From assembly GCA_050248735.1 (NCBI GenBank), contig JBFWRU010000002.1, positions 1 to 64,000 of the forward strand: a DNA stretch of 64,000 bases. The letters are read 5' to 3'. The stretch is from JACKFE01 sp050248735. GTDB taxonomy: Bacteria; Nitrospirota; Nitrospiria; Nitrospirales; UBA8639. Both the position numbers and the translations under genes were made by a program. Of the stretch, positions 1 to 8,657 are shown piece after piece. The notes under the pieces were generated by a model, which had not been told where the DNA came from, ran no database searches, and saw only the letters and a program-made list of their open reading frames with translations. Each line of letters starts with the position of its first letter. Within the stretch, counting starts at the first letter, position 1.

Positions 1-35
1 GTGGGAGAATGATTCCGTCGAGGTCGTCTTGTCAT
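1..35 (-). CDS. IS3-family transposase OrfA, N-terminal fragment (runs off window)
   Basis: Only the first 11-12 codons are inside the window. They read MTRRPRRNHSPT, which matches the start of a common IS3-family OrfA type (MTRRxRRNHSPAFKAKVA in relatives). The ATG is at 35-33 on the minus strand, and the preceding minus-strand sequence contains AAAGGAG about 8 bases upstream, a good ribosome binding site. OrfA carries the helix-turn-helix that binds the terminal repeats and forms the first part of the OrfAB transposase. This is the youngest, innermost element of the stack. Whether it is complete cannot be seen here. Confidence 0.6.
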   Translation of the reverse strand, partial: MTRRPRRNHSP

Positions 36-64
36 GGTCTACGCTCCTTTCATCAGTGGCCGTA

Positions 65-451
65 TCATGCCACCTTTTGCAGAGTGTATCCACTTTGCCC
101 TTTGTTCAGATTCTTGGGGCCACCTCTCCCCGCCGGTTGTGTTCCGGCTCTCCGCCGTTTCCAGCGCGTGGGAGCGGGAATGCCCCGCAAGCCTTCCCGC
201 CGCATGAGCCGGGCCACGCGATGTTTCCCGCCGCCTTCGCCTTGGGTGCGCAACGTCTGCCAGATCTTCGGGCTCCCATACACCCCATCACTCTCCGCAT
301 GGAGGGTGCGAATCGCGGCCGTCAGGCGCTGACACTCTTGAGCCCAAGGGCTCGGCGGACGGCGCTGCCGGGCATAATACCCACTCGGCGAGACGTGCAG
401 CAGGCGACACATCAGACGCACAGGAAACATGGGGCGACAACGTTGAATCAT
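65..451 (-). pseudogene. IS3-family transposase OrfB, N-terminal remnant
   Basis: The reading frame gives an HTH_21-type OrfB N-terminus (PVRLMCRLLHVSPSGYYARQ ..., then DGVYGSPKIWQTLR ... HRVARLMRREGL). It continues in the -1 frame from the orfA at 460-747, the normal IS3 arrangement. After roughly residue 110 (GTQPAG) the sequence stops resembling OrfB, and the whole DDE integrase core is absent. The frame ends within about 20 codons, so the gene is cut by the third element whose orfA starts at 35. It cannot encode an active transposase alone. The ATG at 451 is probably not used; translation would come from frameshifting out of orfA. Confidence 0.65.
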
Positions 452-459
452 GGCATCCC

Positions 460-747
460 TTACCGGGAGGTCTTGGCGAAGAACGCTGCCGCCTCTTTTA
501 AAAAATCCCGCTCCCGGGTGACCAGAGCGAGTTCCCGTTTGAGCCGGACCAGTTCTTGATCCTGGGGTGTCCCCGTTCCCGGAAAGGCTTTATGCCCTCG
601 GCGGCCAGCCTCCCGACACCACCGTCCCAACATCGCAGCATTGAGGCCCAAGTCCTTGGCCACTTGCGAAATAGCCCCGCCAGCCTGTTTGGTCAGCTGG
701 ACGGCTTCCTGCTTAAACTCTTGGCTGTACTTTTTCCGTTGCTCCAT
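460..747 (-). CDS. IS3-family transposase OrfA
   Basis: This 95-residue protein begins MEQRKKYSQEFKQEAVQL and contains the HTH_8/Tnp_1-type helix-turn-helix (residues about 10-50, ISQVAKDLGLNAAMLGRWCR), followed by a C-terminal leucine-zipper-like segment (QELVRLKRELALVTRERDFL). The ATG at 747 is chosen because AAGGAGGTG lies 5-6 bases upstream; a longer open frame continuing to 1056 belongs to the outer IS. The protein would bind the IS ends. Its orfB partner is truncated, so it may act only as a regulator or be inert. It looks intact, unlike the transposase genes on both sides. Confidence 0.75.
   Translation of the reverse strand: MEQRKKYSQEFKQEAVQLTKQAGGAISQVAKDLGLNAAMLGRWCREAGRRGHKAFPGTGTPQDQELVRLKRELALVTRERDFLKEAAAFFAKTSR
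496..502 (-). promoter_or_regulatory. Candidate -1 ribosomal frameshift heptamer in the IS3 orfA
   Basis: Near the end of orfA the minus strand reads T TTA AAA with TTA and AAA as zero-frame codons, inside a longer T6A4 run. This fits the X XXY YYZ slippery pattern that IS3 elements use to make the OrfAB fusion. The orfB frame downstream is indeed the -1 frame and is open across the site. Slippage itself is inferred from the family mechanism. Confidence 0.45.
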
Positions 748-813
748 GACACACCTCCTTGCCTCGTATGCGGCTTTTCTGATGTGTCCGTAAATTCGGG
801 GGAAGACCAGTCC

Positions 814-1437
814 ATTCTGCTCGGGGGTATAGGGTGTGATGAATTCTTGTTGAAGCCGATAGTCGTGACACGCTTGACGAAAGCGACGACTCTGAAAGAT
901 GAGGCCGTTATCACTCCGCAGGACCGGCGTCGCTCCGGAAGGACGGAGCGTACCCAATCGCGCTAAACACGCCGCCTCCAAGGCGGCGTTCCGCTTCTTT
1001 GGCCCGGCTACGCAAGGCACATTCATATCCCAGGATTTCCCGATCATGACAATCAATCACGGCGGTCAAATGCCCCCAGCCGTCTTGCCCACACGGAATG
1101 TGAGTCACATCCATGGCCCAGCGAGTATTGCTCTGGGTCGCTCGACTCCGCCGACCCTGGACACGAGGGCGTGGTGTCCGGGTCCGTTGATGTACCAGCC
1201 AGCGCTTCAGGCGTAAGGCTCGATACACGGCTTTACGATTATGGGATTGCCCGTACCGAAATCGTAATAGTGCCCAGAGGCGGCGATACCCCTATGTGGG
1301 ATCTTCCTGAATCAGCGGTTCTAGCTTCGCCACGAGTTCCTCCGAGAGCCGCCCACGCGCTGGCTGCTCTTTGAGTTACCGATGCAGCGCTGACCGGGCG
1401 ACGCGGAGGAGGCAACAGCCTTTCCGTTCAAAGATAT
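814..1437 (-). pseudogene. IS3-family transposase OrfB, degenerate
   Basis: Conceptual translation shows an IS3 OrfB with the first and second catalytic regions recognisable: MDVTHIPCGQDGWGHLTAVI (first Asp) and later LRSDNGLIFQSRRFRQ (second Asp), then YTPEQNG. The gene is dead in several ways. There is a TAA at 1375-1377, a TAG at 1292-1294 (after PLIQEDPT), and a frameshift near 985 that moves the reading from the LRSRAKEAE frame to the ALEAACLARLGTLRP frame. The end is lost at about 814, where another IS is inserted. The glutamate of the DDE triad is therefore missing. This is the oldest element of the stack. Confidence 0.7.
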
Positions 1438-1452
1438 CCGGCATGGTCATTC

Positions 1453-1779
1453 TCACACGTCGGACATCTCCCGCCCCAAAGGGTCAGGTTTGATGACCTC
1501 CCGTAACACGTCATTCTCGACCACCAGATCGCCGATCTTTTGTTTGAGCTTCTTGATTTGCTCATCTTTCAGCCCCTCCTTGTCCTTGGGTCGCCGCCGC
1601 AACCCATTCTCCACGGCACGGAGAAACTGCTCCTGCCAGCTCTCCACTTCCCCCACCGTCAGCCCATGCTGCCGGGCTGCCCTAGGGCCCGATGTCTCTC
1701 CTTTGAGTAACTCTCAAGACCAGAGCGGCACGTCGTTTGGCCGTCCAGCGTTCAATGGTTTCATCTGAGTGCTGGCCCA
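1453..1779 (-). pseudogene. IS3-family transposase OrfA, frameshifted
   Basis: The C-terminal two thirds read ARQHGLTVGEVESWQEQFLR ... RRPKDKEGLKDEQIKKLKQK and end LGREMSDV, typical of OrfA of one IS3 subgroup. The start lies in another frame (GTG near 1779; HSDETIERWTAKRRAALVLR), and the two halves are joined by a frameshift near 1705-1715. It belongs with the broken orfB at 814-1437 and precedes it in the usual order. No functional product is expected. The helix-turn-helix part spans the frameshift. Confidence 0.65.
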
Positions 1780-1790
1780 CGTTGTCTCCT

Positions 1791-2149
1791 CCTTTAAGAT
1801 GGGCGTTATGTCTTAAAGGTGGTCTCATTTTCAAGGGGGGCAATATAACGGTTGGTAAGTTGCCATTTCCTCATGGGGTAGGTATTATACGTATTTCCAT
1901 GGAGAGCATGGGTAAACACAAAGGTAGGGGCAACCATCTAGAGTGACCCGTGGTTTGGAAAATGGTGTCTTACAATGAATGCAGTGAGATTGCAAAATAT
2001 GTGGCATCTCATGAGCAAATCTGCAAAATCTTTCGATCTGTGGTGAACGCGATTATCTATTCAGCTTTCCGGTCTTCCCTTAAGCAAGCCGATGCTTATC
2101 GTGAGCCAACATCCTTCTGCCTTTTAAGTCAGGAAAGCATTGCATTCCT
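1791..2149. other. Intergenic region without recognised gene
   Basis: This 359-base stretch lies between the IS stack and the polysaccharide gene at 2150. The short open frames in it have no recognisable protein features. A purine-rich AGGAAAG about 15 bases before the ATG at 2150 may serve as a weak ribosome binding site. No clear terminator or sigma-54 promoter was seen. Confidence 0.5.
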
Positions 2150-4474
2150 ATGACACCCACCCCCTCTTCTCAGACCGGACACCAGCCAGCTTCCTCTATC
2201 CGGTCGTCTTTCAAAGATCTTTTTGATGTGGTGGTGCGCCGGAAGTGGCTGATTCTCGGTTGTATGGTTCTGGGCGTCATGCTGGGCGGACTTATGGTTT
2301 GGTTGAAAGAAGATGTGTATCGTTCGTGGACTGTTCTCTTGATTGAATGGCCCGATGGATCCGGGCAAGCCCGTTCTTCCGGTCTTGGTGAATATTCGGA
2401 TCAGGAGCGGGTGACTCTGGTAACCCAGCGTGTCTTAAGCCGGATGAATTTGCAAAAGGTCATTGATGAGTTTCATCTCTATCCAACGCTTCTGCCTCTG
2501 CGGGGATATGAGTTCACCATTGAAGAGCTTCGCAAAAGCATTCAGGTGCAACCGAAGGAAAATGCCGGACGGATAGAAGCCTTGGCGATTTCCTTTGCCC
2601 ATGCCGACCCGAATATCGCCCGACAGGTGATCGCCAAATTGGCCGACGGGTATATCCAGGAAACTGCTCAGCGGAAGGCGCAAGCCAATGAAGAGACGGC
2701 GGAAACCTTGGCTCAGGCACTCTCGGCAGTGAAAATTTCCATCAGTCAGAAAGAAGAGGCCTTGTCGGCCTATAGATTGAAAAATGCGGACGGGTTGCTG
2801 GAAACCTTACGGGAAAACCTGAGAGCGCGTGACCGGTTGCAGGCCGAACAACGCCGGATTCAGAATGCTCTCAGTGTGCTTCCCGCTCAAATCGAGCAGG
2901 CTGAACAAGCCATCCAAGAGCAGGAAGCTCAGTTGGCGGAAGCCTCGTTACGATCCAGGCAACGGGGTGGGGAGGAGCGACAGGTTCTGGCTATGCGCCT
3001 GGTCTCCCTGCAAAATGCCTTAATCGTGAAATCCGGTGAATTGCCGGGTGATCATCCGGACATTCTCGATTTAACCGGGCAAATCAAGAAAATCGAGCAG
3101 GACCTCGAAGATCATTTGAAGAATGAGGGAGAGGACGTGGCGGCTCTTACGTCCAGGCTGATCGCATTACGAAAGAACCGGTATGATCTGAATCAACAAC
3201 AGGACGTGTTACGGGAACAAGGGGAAAAAACTTCAAGACGGTTGAAAGCCTTCGAGGCGAAAATCGAACAAACTCCATTACGGCAGCAGGAATTGCAGGA
3301 TCTGGAACGCGAGCATGAAGCGTTGCAGTCCGAGTATGAACGGCTGAATAAACGATGGATTGAGGCAAGAATTTCCGAAAGTCTGAATAGCCGCAAACGG
3401 GAACCGGAATTTCGGATCCTGGATCCTGCCACATTTCCCGCTCAACCTGAAGGCATGCGGAGGGCATGGATGCCGCTTGGAGGCTATGCGGTCGGGACCG
3501 CTTTGGGTTTGGGGTTGGCCATGATCCTGGACTGGCTCTCTCCAACATTCCGCCGGTCTGAGGATGTGGAAATATCCTTGGGCTTGCAGACCCTGGCGAC
3601 CATTCCCAGCTTTAACCTGGCCTATGGAAAGTCTCTGAAATTATTGTCCGGTGCTATCAACGCCGGTGCCGTCAAAGGCGAATTGGCCCTGCCCGGTCCG
3701 CTGAGGCGTGGCTATCCTGATGCGGGAAATGCCCAAAAGCATGCGATGTATGGGGGAAAGCCGTCCGACCCACCGGCATTCCCGACCCGCTTAAATTTGG
3801 TGGCACGGTGGCGCCCCGAATCGATTGTGGCGGAGCAATACCGGGTGGCGGCAACCCGGCTTGATCTCTTGGGTGAAGGGGATCCGTGCACCATTGTGCT
3901 TGTGACCAGCGCCAAGAAGGGGGAAGGGAAAACCTGTACCTCGTCCAACCTGGCCTACACACTGGCGCGGGACCTTGAGGAATCCACGTTGGTTATTGAT
4001 TGTGACTTTAAGTGTCCCAACTTGCACAATGTCTTTGTCATGAATCCGCGACCCGGCGTCGCGGATTTTCTGGCAGGCCAGGAACCGTTGGAGGCCTGTC
4101 TCCAGCAAATAGCTGATGTGCCGCTTTGGTGTATGCCGGCTGGAAATCTGGATCAGCACCCCGTTTCACTGTCCAAGTTACATAAAATCGGCTTGATTCT
4201 CTCCAGCGTGAAATCCCGCTATCGCTATATAATTTTGGACGGGCCACCCATTTTACCCCTGGCCGATATTAACATTCTCAGCGGGTTGGCCAATATTGTG
4301 TTAATGGTAGTCCGTTTCGGAACGACTCCCAAGGATGTGGTCCAAAAGGCCGTGGAAATGATCCATTTTCGCGGGCCAACCAGGCTGGTGCTGACCGATG
4401 CTGGCATGCATAGCGTGCCGAGTTATGTGAGCCAGGGCTATGCCGCCCCCCTGGCAGTGGGCCATCATACTTAA
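2150..4474 (+). CDS. Wzz-domain / BY-kinase-like exopolysaccharide chain-length and tyrosine kinase protein
   Basis: A 774-residue inner-membrane protein. An N-terminal Wzz domain begins with a membrane segment at about residues 33-52 (ILGCMVLGVMLGGLMVWL). A long coiled-coil periplasmic part (about 170-400) and a second membrane segment at about 440-463 follow. The cytoplasmic C-terminus is a CpsD/CapB-type ATPase: Walker A GEGKT at 591-595, Walker A' LVIDCDFKCPNL near 617, Walker B YIILDGPP near 694. Such proteins control polymerisation and export of exopolysaccharide by autophosphorylation on a tyrosine cluster. Here the tail has only two tyrosines (SYVSQGYAAPLA), so kinase activity is uncertain. 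It is close to signalling genes of the exosortase type, which fits a role in extracellular matrix production. Confidence 0.82.
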   Translation: MTPTPSSQTGHQPASSIRSSFKDLFDVVVRRKWLILGCMVLGVMLGGLMVWLKEDVYRSWTVLLIEWPDGSGQARSSGLGEYSDQERVTLVTQRVLSRMNLQKVIDEFHLYPTLLPLRGYEFTIEELRKSIQVQPKENAGRIEALAISFAHADPNIARQVIAKLADGYIQETAQRKAQANEETAETLAQALSAVKISISQKEEALSAYRLKNADGLLETLRENLRARDRLQAEQRRIQNALSVLPAQIEQAEQAIQEQEAQLAEASLRSRQRGGEERQVLAMRLVSLQNALIVKSGELPGDHPDILDLTGQIKKIEQDLEDHLKNEGEDVAALTSRLIALRKNRYDLNQQQDVLREQGEKTSRRLKAFEAKIEQTPLRQQELQDLEREHEALQSEYERLNKRWIEARISESLNSRKREPEFRILDPATFPAQPEGMRRAWMPLGGYAVGTALGLGLAMILDWLSPTFRRSEDVEISLGLQTLATIPSFNLAYGKSLKLLSGAINAGAVKGELALPGPLRRGYPDAGNAQKHAMYGGKPSDPPAFPTRLNLVARWRPESIVAEQYRVAATRLDLLGEGDPCTIVLVTSAKKGEGKTCTSSNLAYTLARDLEESTLVIDCDFKCPNLHNVFVMNPRPGVADFLAGQEPLEACLQQIADVPLWCMPAGNLDQHPVSLSKLHKIGLILSSVKSRYRYIILDGPPILPLADINILSGLANIVLMVVRFGTTPKDVVQKAVEMIHFRGPTRLVLTDAGMHSVPSYVSQGYAAPLAVGHHT

Positions 4475-4841
4475 GGGCGTCTCGAAAGGTCGGGTGTGCG
4501 TGAATGGCGATGTCCGTCATGCCAACCTAAACAAATTAGCGGAACCTGACTTCTCTGACATGCCAACCTGCATCCTGTTATATTTGAGAGCCGGTTGACG
4601 TTGTTTCTGGTCTCATAAAGACTCCCCCTAAGCTTTTTTACTTTCCCTTTCACCCATGCCTTCTTACGAAGGAGTGGAGGGGATAGCAGGTGTTTTTGTC
4701 CCCAAACAGTTTGGTTCGCCACGAAATTTTTTAGCATATGAGATGCCTGAAAGAACGTGGATGCTATTTCAATTGCCGAGGGAAGAATTTATGATTGGTT
4801 TTTCAAGTCTAGTTTTGGTGACCGTTTGCCTTAATTGACCT
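4475..4841. other. Intergenic region before the histidine kinase
   Basis: There are 367 bases without a supported gene. A TTGACG followed after 15 bases by TAAAGA (around 4597-4623) is a weak candidate promoter for the downstream signalling operon. The spacing is short, so this is only a suggestion. Short open frames here have no recognisable features. Confidence 0.4.
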
Positions 4842-6332
4842 ATGTTTTCGCGATTATCCATTTTTTGGCGTTTGACGTTAGGCTACTTAACCATCCTGGC
4901 CCTAGTGATCGGGGTCAACCTGTATATTTTGAATCAATTCAGGGCCTTGACGGATTTGGGTGCGGAATTAGCGACCCACCACTTTCCGGCCGTTGAAACC
5001 GCAAAGCGGTTGATCACCAGTCTGTACTCGCAATTAAAAAGTGACAAGCAGTATTTGGTTCTTCGAGATACGACCCTCCTCAAGGAGTTCCTTCAGGAGG
5101 CAGAAAACTTTCGGAAAACTCTTCAGGCTCTTGAAGAGCAAGAAAAGGGGGGAGAACCGTTGGAAACCCTCAAACGAACGAGGGCCTTTCATGAGGATTT
5201 TCACACCCTATTTTTGAGTGTGGGGGTCGAACAAGCGGATCGGTCTCCTGAAGCTATTGCCAGCTATGAAGCCAAACGGGATGCCTTGATCGAGAAGATG
5301 ACGAAAGCCATCAATTCATATATTTCCGGCCAGGAAGCCAGCGTGGGGGACGTTTTACGGAATTCCCACCTTAAATCCGTGAAAATACAGGAAATTACTC
5401 AACAACTCCTCTTGATGGCGCTTATTTTGGGACTTGGCTTGGCAGGTATCGCTAGCTATAGTATTCTCCGGCCACTTCGTCGTGTCAAAGCCCAAATTCG
5501 TCGGATTGGCCAGGGGCAATTTGGTGGGACTATTCCTCTGGCCGTTCCACAGGAGTTGCGAGATTTGGTGGGCACGATCAATTGGATGGGGGAAAAGTTA
5601 CAACAATTAGACGAAATGAAATCGGAGTTTTTAGCTAATATCTCGCATGAATTGCGCACCCCTCTGACCTCCATCCGGGAAGGCTCACAATTATTGCTGG
5701 ATGGAATTCCCGGCGCCTTGAATCATGATCAACGGGAAACCCTCACAATTATTTCTGAGAGCAGTCAGCGGCTGAATCACCTGATCGGGAATTTATTAGA
5801 TTTGTCCCGCATGGAAGCCGACATGGTGGCGTATAATTTCAGTCCCACCGATCTGAATAAAATTGCCCTTCGATCCGTTGAAAAAATGAAGTTTTTAGCC
5901 GAGCGAAAACATATTCACGTGGATTGCCAGTTGGATGGTGGGCGGGCAAGAGTCCAGGAGGCTGACGGGGCCAGAATGGAGCAGGTCTTTGAAAATCTGC
6001 TGTCCAATGCCATTAAATTCAGTTCGGAAGGGTCGGCTGTCACCATGCGTTCACGCCCGTTGGGGGAGGGGGGTGGTATTCACTTTACCGTGTCCGATAC
6101 GGGACCTGGAATTCCGGCTGATGATCTTCCTCATATATTTGAACGATTTTACCAGGGGAAAACCCCGGAAGGGCGGAATTATGTGGGCAGTGGCATCGGG
6201 TTGGCGTTGGCCAAACGGGTGCTGGAAGCGCATGGTGGTCGGATCTGGGCGGAAAGTATTTTGGGAAAAGGCAGTTCCCTGCATTTTTCCATGCCCGGTC
6301 AAAAACACACAAAGGCCCACAATTCCACGTAG
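4842..6332 (+). CDS. Sensor histidine kinase (QseE/GlrK-like)
   Basis: A 496-residue membrane kinase. The first membrane helix is at about residues 10-30 and is followed by a helical periplasmic sensor region to about 185. The second helix (LLLMALILGLGLAGIASYSI) and a HAMP linker (about 208-262) follow. The dimerisation box is SHELRTPLT with the phospho-acceptor His269. The ATPase domain shows DTGPGIP, a FERFYQG F-box and GSGIGLALAKRVLEAHGG. It should autophosphorylate and pass phosphate to the regulator encoded at 7275. The order kinase - extracytoplasmic coiled-coil protein - sigma-54 regulator with tight spacing (7 bases to the next gene) matches enterobacterial qseE-qseG-qseF, which supports this assignment. 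Confidence 0.85.
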   Translation: MFSRLSIFWRLTLGYLTILALVIGVNLYILNQFRALTDLGAELATHHFPAVETAKRLITSLYSQLKSDKQYLVLRDTTLLKEFLQEAENFRKTLQALEEQEKGGEPLETLKRTRAFHEDFHTLFLSVGVEQADRSPEAIASYEAKRDALIEKMTKAINSYISGQEASVGDVLRNSHLKSVKIQEITQQLLLMALILGLGLAGIASYSILRPLRRVKAQIRRIGQGQFGGTIPLAVPQELRDLVGTINWMGEKLQQLDEMKSEFLANISHELRTPLTSIREGSQLLLDGIPGALNHDQRETLTIISESSQRLNHLIGNLLDLSRMEADMVAYNFSPTDLNKIALRSVEKMKFLAERKHIHVDCQLDGGRARVQEADGARMEQVFENLLSNAIKFSSEGSAVTMRSRPLGEGGGIHFTVSDTGPGIPADDLPHIFERFYQGKTPEGRNYVGSGIGLALAKRVLEAHGGRIWAESILGKGSSLHFSMPGQKHTKAHNST

Positions 6333-6339
6333 TTGTCTT

Positions 6340-7161
6340 ATGCCAGTTTTTCGCATGATGCTGTGTGTGATAGTCTTTGAATGCCTGGGGTGCGGTCTTG
6401 CTCCTCTGGAAGCCAATTCGTTATCCCCCAATGAGTTTTCCTCAGCCAAGATTCACGGTGGTGTGTTTGAGGCGACGCCGGAAGACGTCTCGTTTTTTAA
6501 AGCTATCGGGGAGGATCAGGAAAAGCGATTAAGCTCCTGTAAAACCCCGGATGAATGTCGGTCCGTTCATTATTTGCGAGGAGTGGCCGCGCTCTATGAG
6601 AACCGTGAATTGGCGGCCCTGCATTTTCGAAAAGTTGTGGTTTCTCAACCCAGTAGTGTGCTGGCCCAGGAAAGCCGTTTCTGGCTCTGGCTCTTAGATG
6701 TGCTAAACGCGCCCGATGGGGGAGGGTACACTTCGGAAGCTTTGGTGAAGCGGTTGACGCGGGAAGTTGTCGAGAAAGAATTGCTCATTCATGAGCTGAG
6801 TGGACGGCTGGAAAATTCGTCGGTTGAAGCGCTTCAACGTGAAGTGGCCCTTCGAAGTGCCGCCGTCGAAGAACTCAATGCCTCGGTTGCCACTTTAACC
6901 AAACAGGTGGAGCAATATAAAAAGGAGCAAGCCCAGCGAGAGGATGTGCGTCAGGAACTTAAGGCGAGCAAAGACAAGGTTCAGGAGTTGACGAATCAGT
7001 TAGAAGCGTTACGGCGGATCGATCAGGAAATCAAGGAAAAGGCTCCGCCAACCCGACCCTCGGAAAAAATGACCCCGGTTCCCGAAGTCTCTAAGGAACC
7101 GGTCAAAGAGAATAAGGTTGACAAAGATCTGAAAATCGAAGAAGAGATCAAAAAGAAGTAA
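6340..7161 (+). CDS. QseG-like coiled-coil envelope protein
   Basis: A 273-residue protein starting at the ATG at 6340, 7 bases after the kinase stop. The frame is open further upstream inside the kinase gene, but that part is a shadow. A short hydrophobic N-terminus (MLCVIVFECLGCG) could be a lipoprotein signal, although CLGC is a poor lipobox. Residues 40-130 look like an alpha-helical repeat region (VHYLRGVAALYENRELAALH). From about 145 on there is a strong coiled coil, and the end is a Lys/Glu/Pro-rich tail. In E. coli the gene in this place, qseG, encodes an outer-membrane lipoprotein that modulates the kinase; a similar role is inferred from position only. Sequence similarity to QseG was not tested. 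Confidence 0.6.
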   Translation: MPVFRMMLCVIVFECLGCGLAPLEANSLSPNEFSSAKIHGGVFEATPEDVSFFKAIGEDQEKRLSSCKTPDECRSVHYLRGVAALYENRELAALHFRKVVVSQPSSVLAQESRFWLWLLDVLNAPDGGGYTSEALVKRLTREVVEKELLIHELSGRLENSSVEALQREVALRSAAVEELNASVATLTKQVEQYKKEQAQREDVRQELKASKDKVQELTNQLEALRRIDQEIKEKAPPTRPSEKMTPVPEVSKEPVKENKVDKDLKIEEEIKKK

Positions 7162-7274
7162 ATTAGGAAAGTGTATGCCCGGGCAGGCAGTTGCCGTCTC
7201 TCAAATTTTCACTTGGCCGTTTGACCTGATAGGTGCGAAGGGTCAATGGCCAAATTGCAAAGAAGGAACGCACC

Positions 7275-8657
7275 ATGGCCGATGAACGTATTTTAGTTGT
7301 TGATGATGATCCCAGTCTTCTCACGTTGCTCCAAATGCGGCTTCGTTCGATGGGATTTGCGGTGTCCTCTTGTGGAACGGGTGGGGATGCACTTTCGCTC
7401 GCTCAAGAGGAACCCTTTGACTTTGCGATTCTGGACCTTCGATTGCCGGATCTGGACGGTTTGGAATTGATGGATGAGTTGCATCAGCACCAATCCAATC
7501 TGCCGGTATTGATCTTAACGGCTCATGGCTGTATTCCGAATGCCGTGCAGGCTATGAAAAAAGGTGCGTATGGATATTTAACCAAGCCGTTTGATGATAA
7601 GGAATTGCAGGAAAGTATCGATAAAGCCCTGACTCCGAAACGCATGAGCCAGGAAATTCACCGTCTGCAAACGCTCATGAATGAACTCTACGGGATGGAA
7701 AATATCGTTGCACGCAGTCCCGAAATGCAAGCCGTGTTGCAGCAGGTTTCCCGTGTGGCCAAAACGGATACGACGGTCTGTATCTCAGGAGAAACTGGAA
7801 CCGGAAAAGAAGTGATTGCCCGGGTGCTTCATTGCAATAGTTTGCGAGCCTCCAAGCCTTTTATTCCCGTGAATTGCGCGGCGATTCCTGAAACCCTTTT
7901 TGAGAGTGAACTCTTTGGCCATATGAAGGGATCCTTTACGGGGGCCCATCAAAATAAGCGAGGACTCATTCAAAGTGCGGATAAAGGGACCCTGTTTTTA
8001 GATGAAATCGGTGAAATGCCTCTGGCTCTTCAGAGTAAATTGCTTCGAGCCATTCAAAACCGGGAGATTTCGCCGGTCGGCGGGCAGGTGTCGGTTAAAG
8101 TGGATGTGCGTATTTTGGCGGCCACGAATAAAGATTTGGAGCAGGCGGTCCGGGAAGGTCAATTTCGTGAAGACCTCTATTATCGCATTCATGTGGTACC
8201 TCTCTGGCTGCCACCCCTGCGTCAACGGCGGGAAGACATTCCTTCTCTGGCCCAGTTCTTTTTAAAACGGAGTGTTCAGCAACATGGAAAGACGGTGAAA
8301 GGGTTTGCTCCGGAGGCCATGCAACGGTTGATTGCGCATTCCTGGCCCGGCAATGTACGGGAATTGGAAAACATGATTGAGCGTGCGGTGGTCATGTCTT
8401 CCCATGATCTGCTGACGGCTGAATTTTTACCGGTTGCCACGCAGGAATCCTCCGCCCCCGGGGCCTTGCAACCGCTCACCGAGGCCAAAGAGGCCTTTGA
8501 ACGGGAATACTTAAAGGGCCTTTTACAGGCGACGCAAGGGAATATTTCTCGTGCGGCACAAATTGCGGGACGGTATCGGGCCGATTTTTACAAGCTGTTG
8601 AAAAAGTATGGCCTCCACCCCTCTGACCGCCAAATCTCACCATCTTCTCACGTGTAA
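7275..8657 (+). CDS. Sigma-54-dependent response regulator (GlrR/QseF-like)
   Basis: A 460-residue NtrC-family activator. The receiver domain has the acidic pocket VVDDDPS, phospho-acceptor Asp54 (AILDLRLPD) and Lys104. The AAA+ domain has Walker A GETGTGKE (172-179) and arginine-finger-type motifs. The C-terminus is a Fis-type helix-turn-helix ending RADFYKLLKKYGL, close to the GlrR style. The loop that contacts sigma-54 is GSFTGA (219-224) instead of the usual GAFTGA. The ATG at 7275 is chosen for AAGGAACG just upstream and because the receiver domain begins there; an in-frame extension to 7233 adds no domain. It is the likely partner of the kinase at 4842. Confidence 0.85.
   Translation: MADERILVVDDDPSLLTLLQMRLRSMGFAVSSCGTGGDALSLAQEEPFDFAILDLRLPDLDGLELMDELHQHQSNLPVLILTAHGCIPNAVQAMKKGAYGYLTKPFDDKELQESIDKALTPKRMSQEIHRLQTLMNELYGMENIVARSPEMQAVLQQVSRVAKTDTTVCISGETGTGKEVIARVLHCNSLRASKPFIPVNCAAIPETLFESELFGHMKGSFTGAHQNKRGLIQSADKGTLFLDEIGEMPLALQSKLLRAIQNREISPVGGQVSVKVDVRILAATNKDLEQAVREGQFREDLYYRIHVVPLWLPPLRQRREDIPSLAQFFLKRSVQQHGKTVKGFAPEAMQRLIAHSWPGNVRELENMIERAVVMSSHDLLTAEFLPVATQESSAPGALQPLTEAKEAFEREYLKGLLQATQGNISRAAQIAGRYRADFYKLLKKYGLHPSDRQISPSSHV

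Larger units (their letters stand above)
1..1790 (-). mobile_element. Nested stack of three IS3-family insertion sequences
   Basis: Three different IS3-type transposase gene sets lie head to tail on the minus strand, and each breaks the next. The outermost (about 814-1790) has a decayed orfA and an orfB that stops after residues TPYTPEQNG, where a catalytic-domain tail should follow. At that point (about 809-814, minus strand TGGACTGGTCTTCC) a second element begins, with an intact orfA at 460-747 and an orfB that loses its family sequence near 125. A third element starts close by; its orfA begins at 35 and leaves the window. The exact ends and target duplications were not established, so the outer limits are approximate. 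Insertion into insertion is the simplest reading. Confidence 0.75.

Noticed and set aside
5935..6339. In-frame extension of the coiled-coil protein gene into the histidine kinase gene
   Set aside because: It is the +1 shadow of the kinase ATPase domain; the real start is the ATG at 6340 next to the kinase stop.
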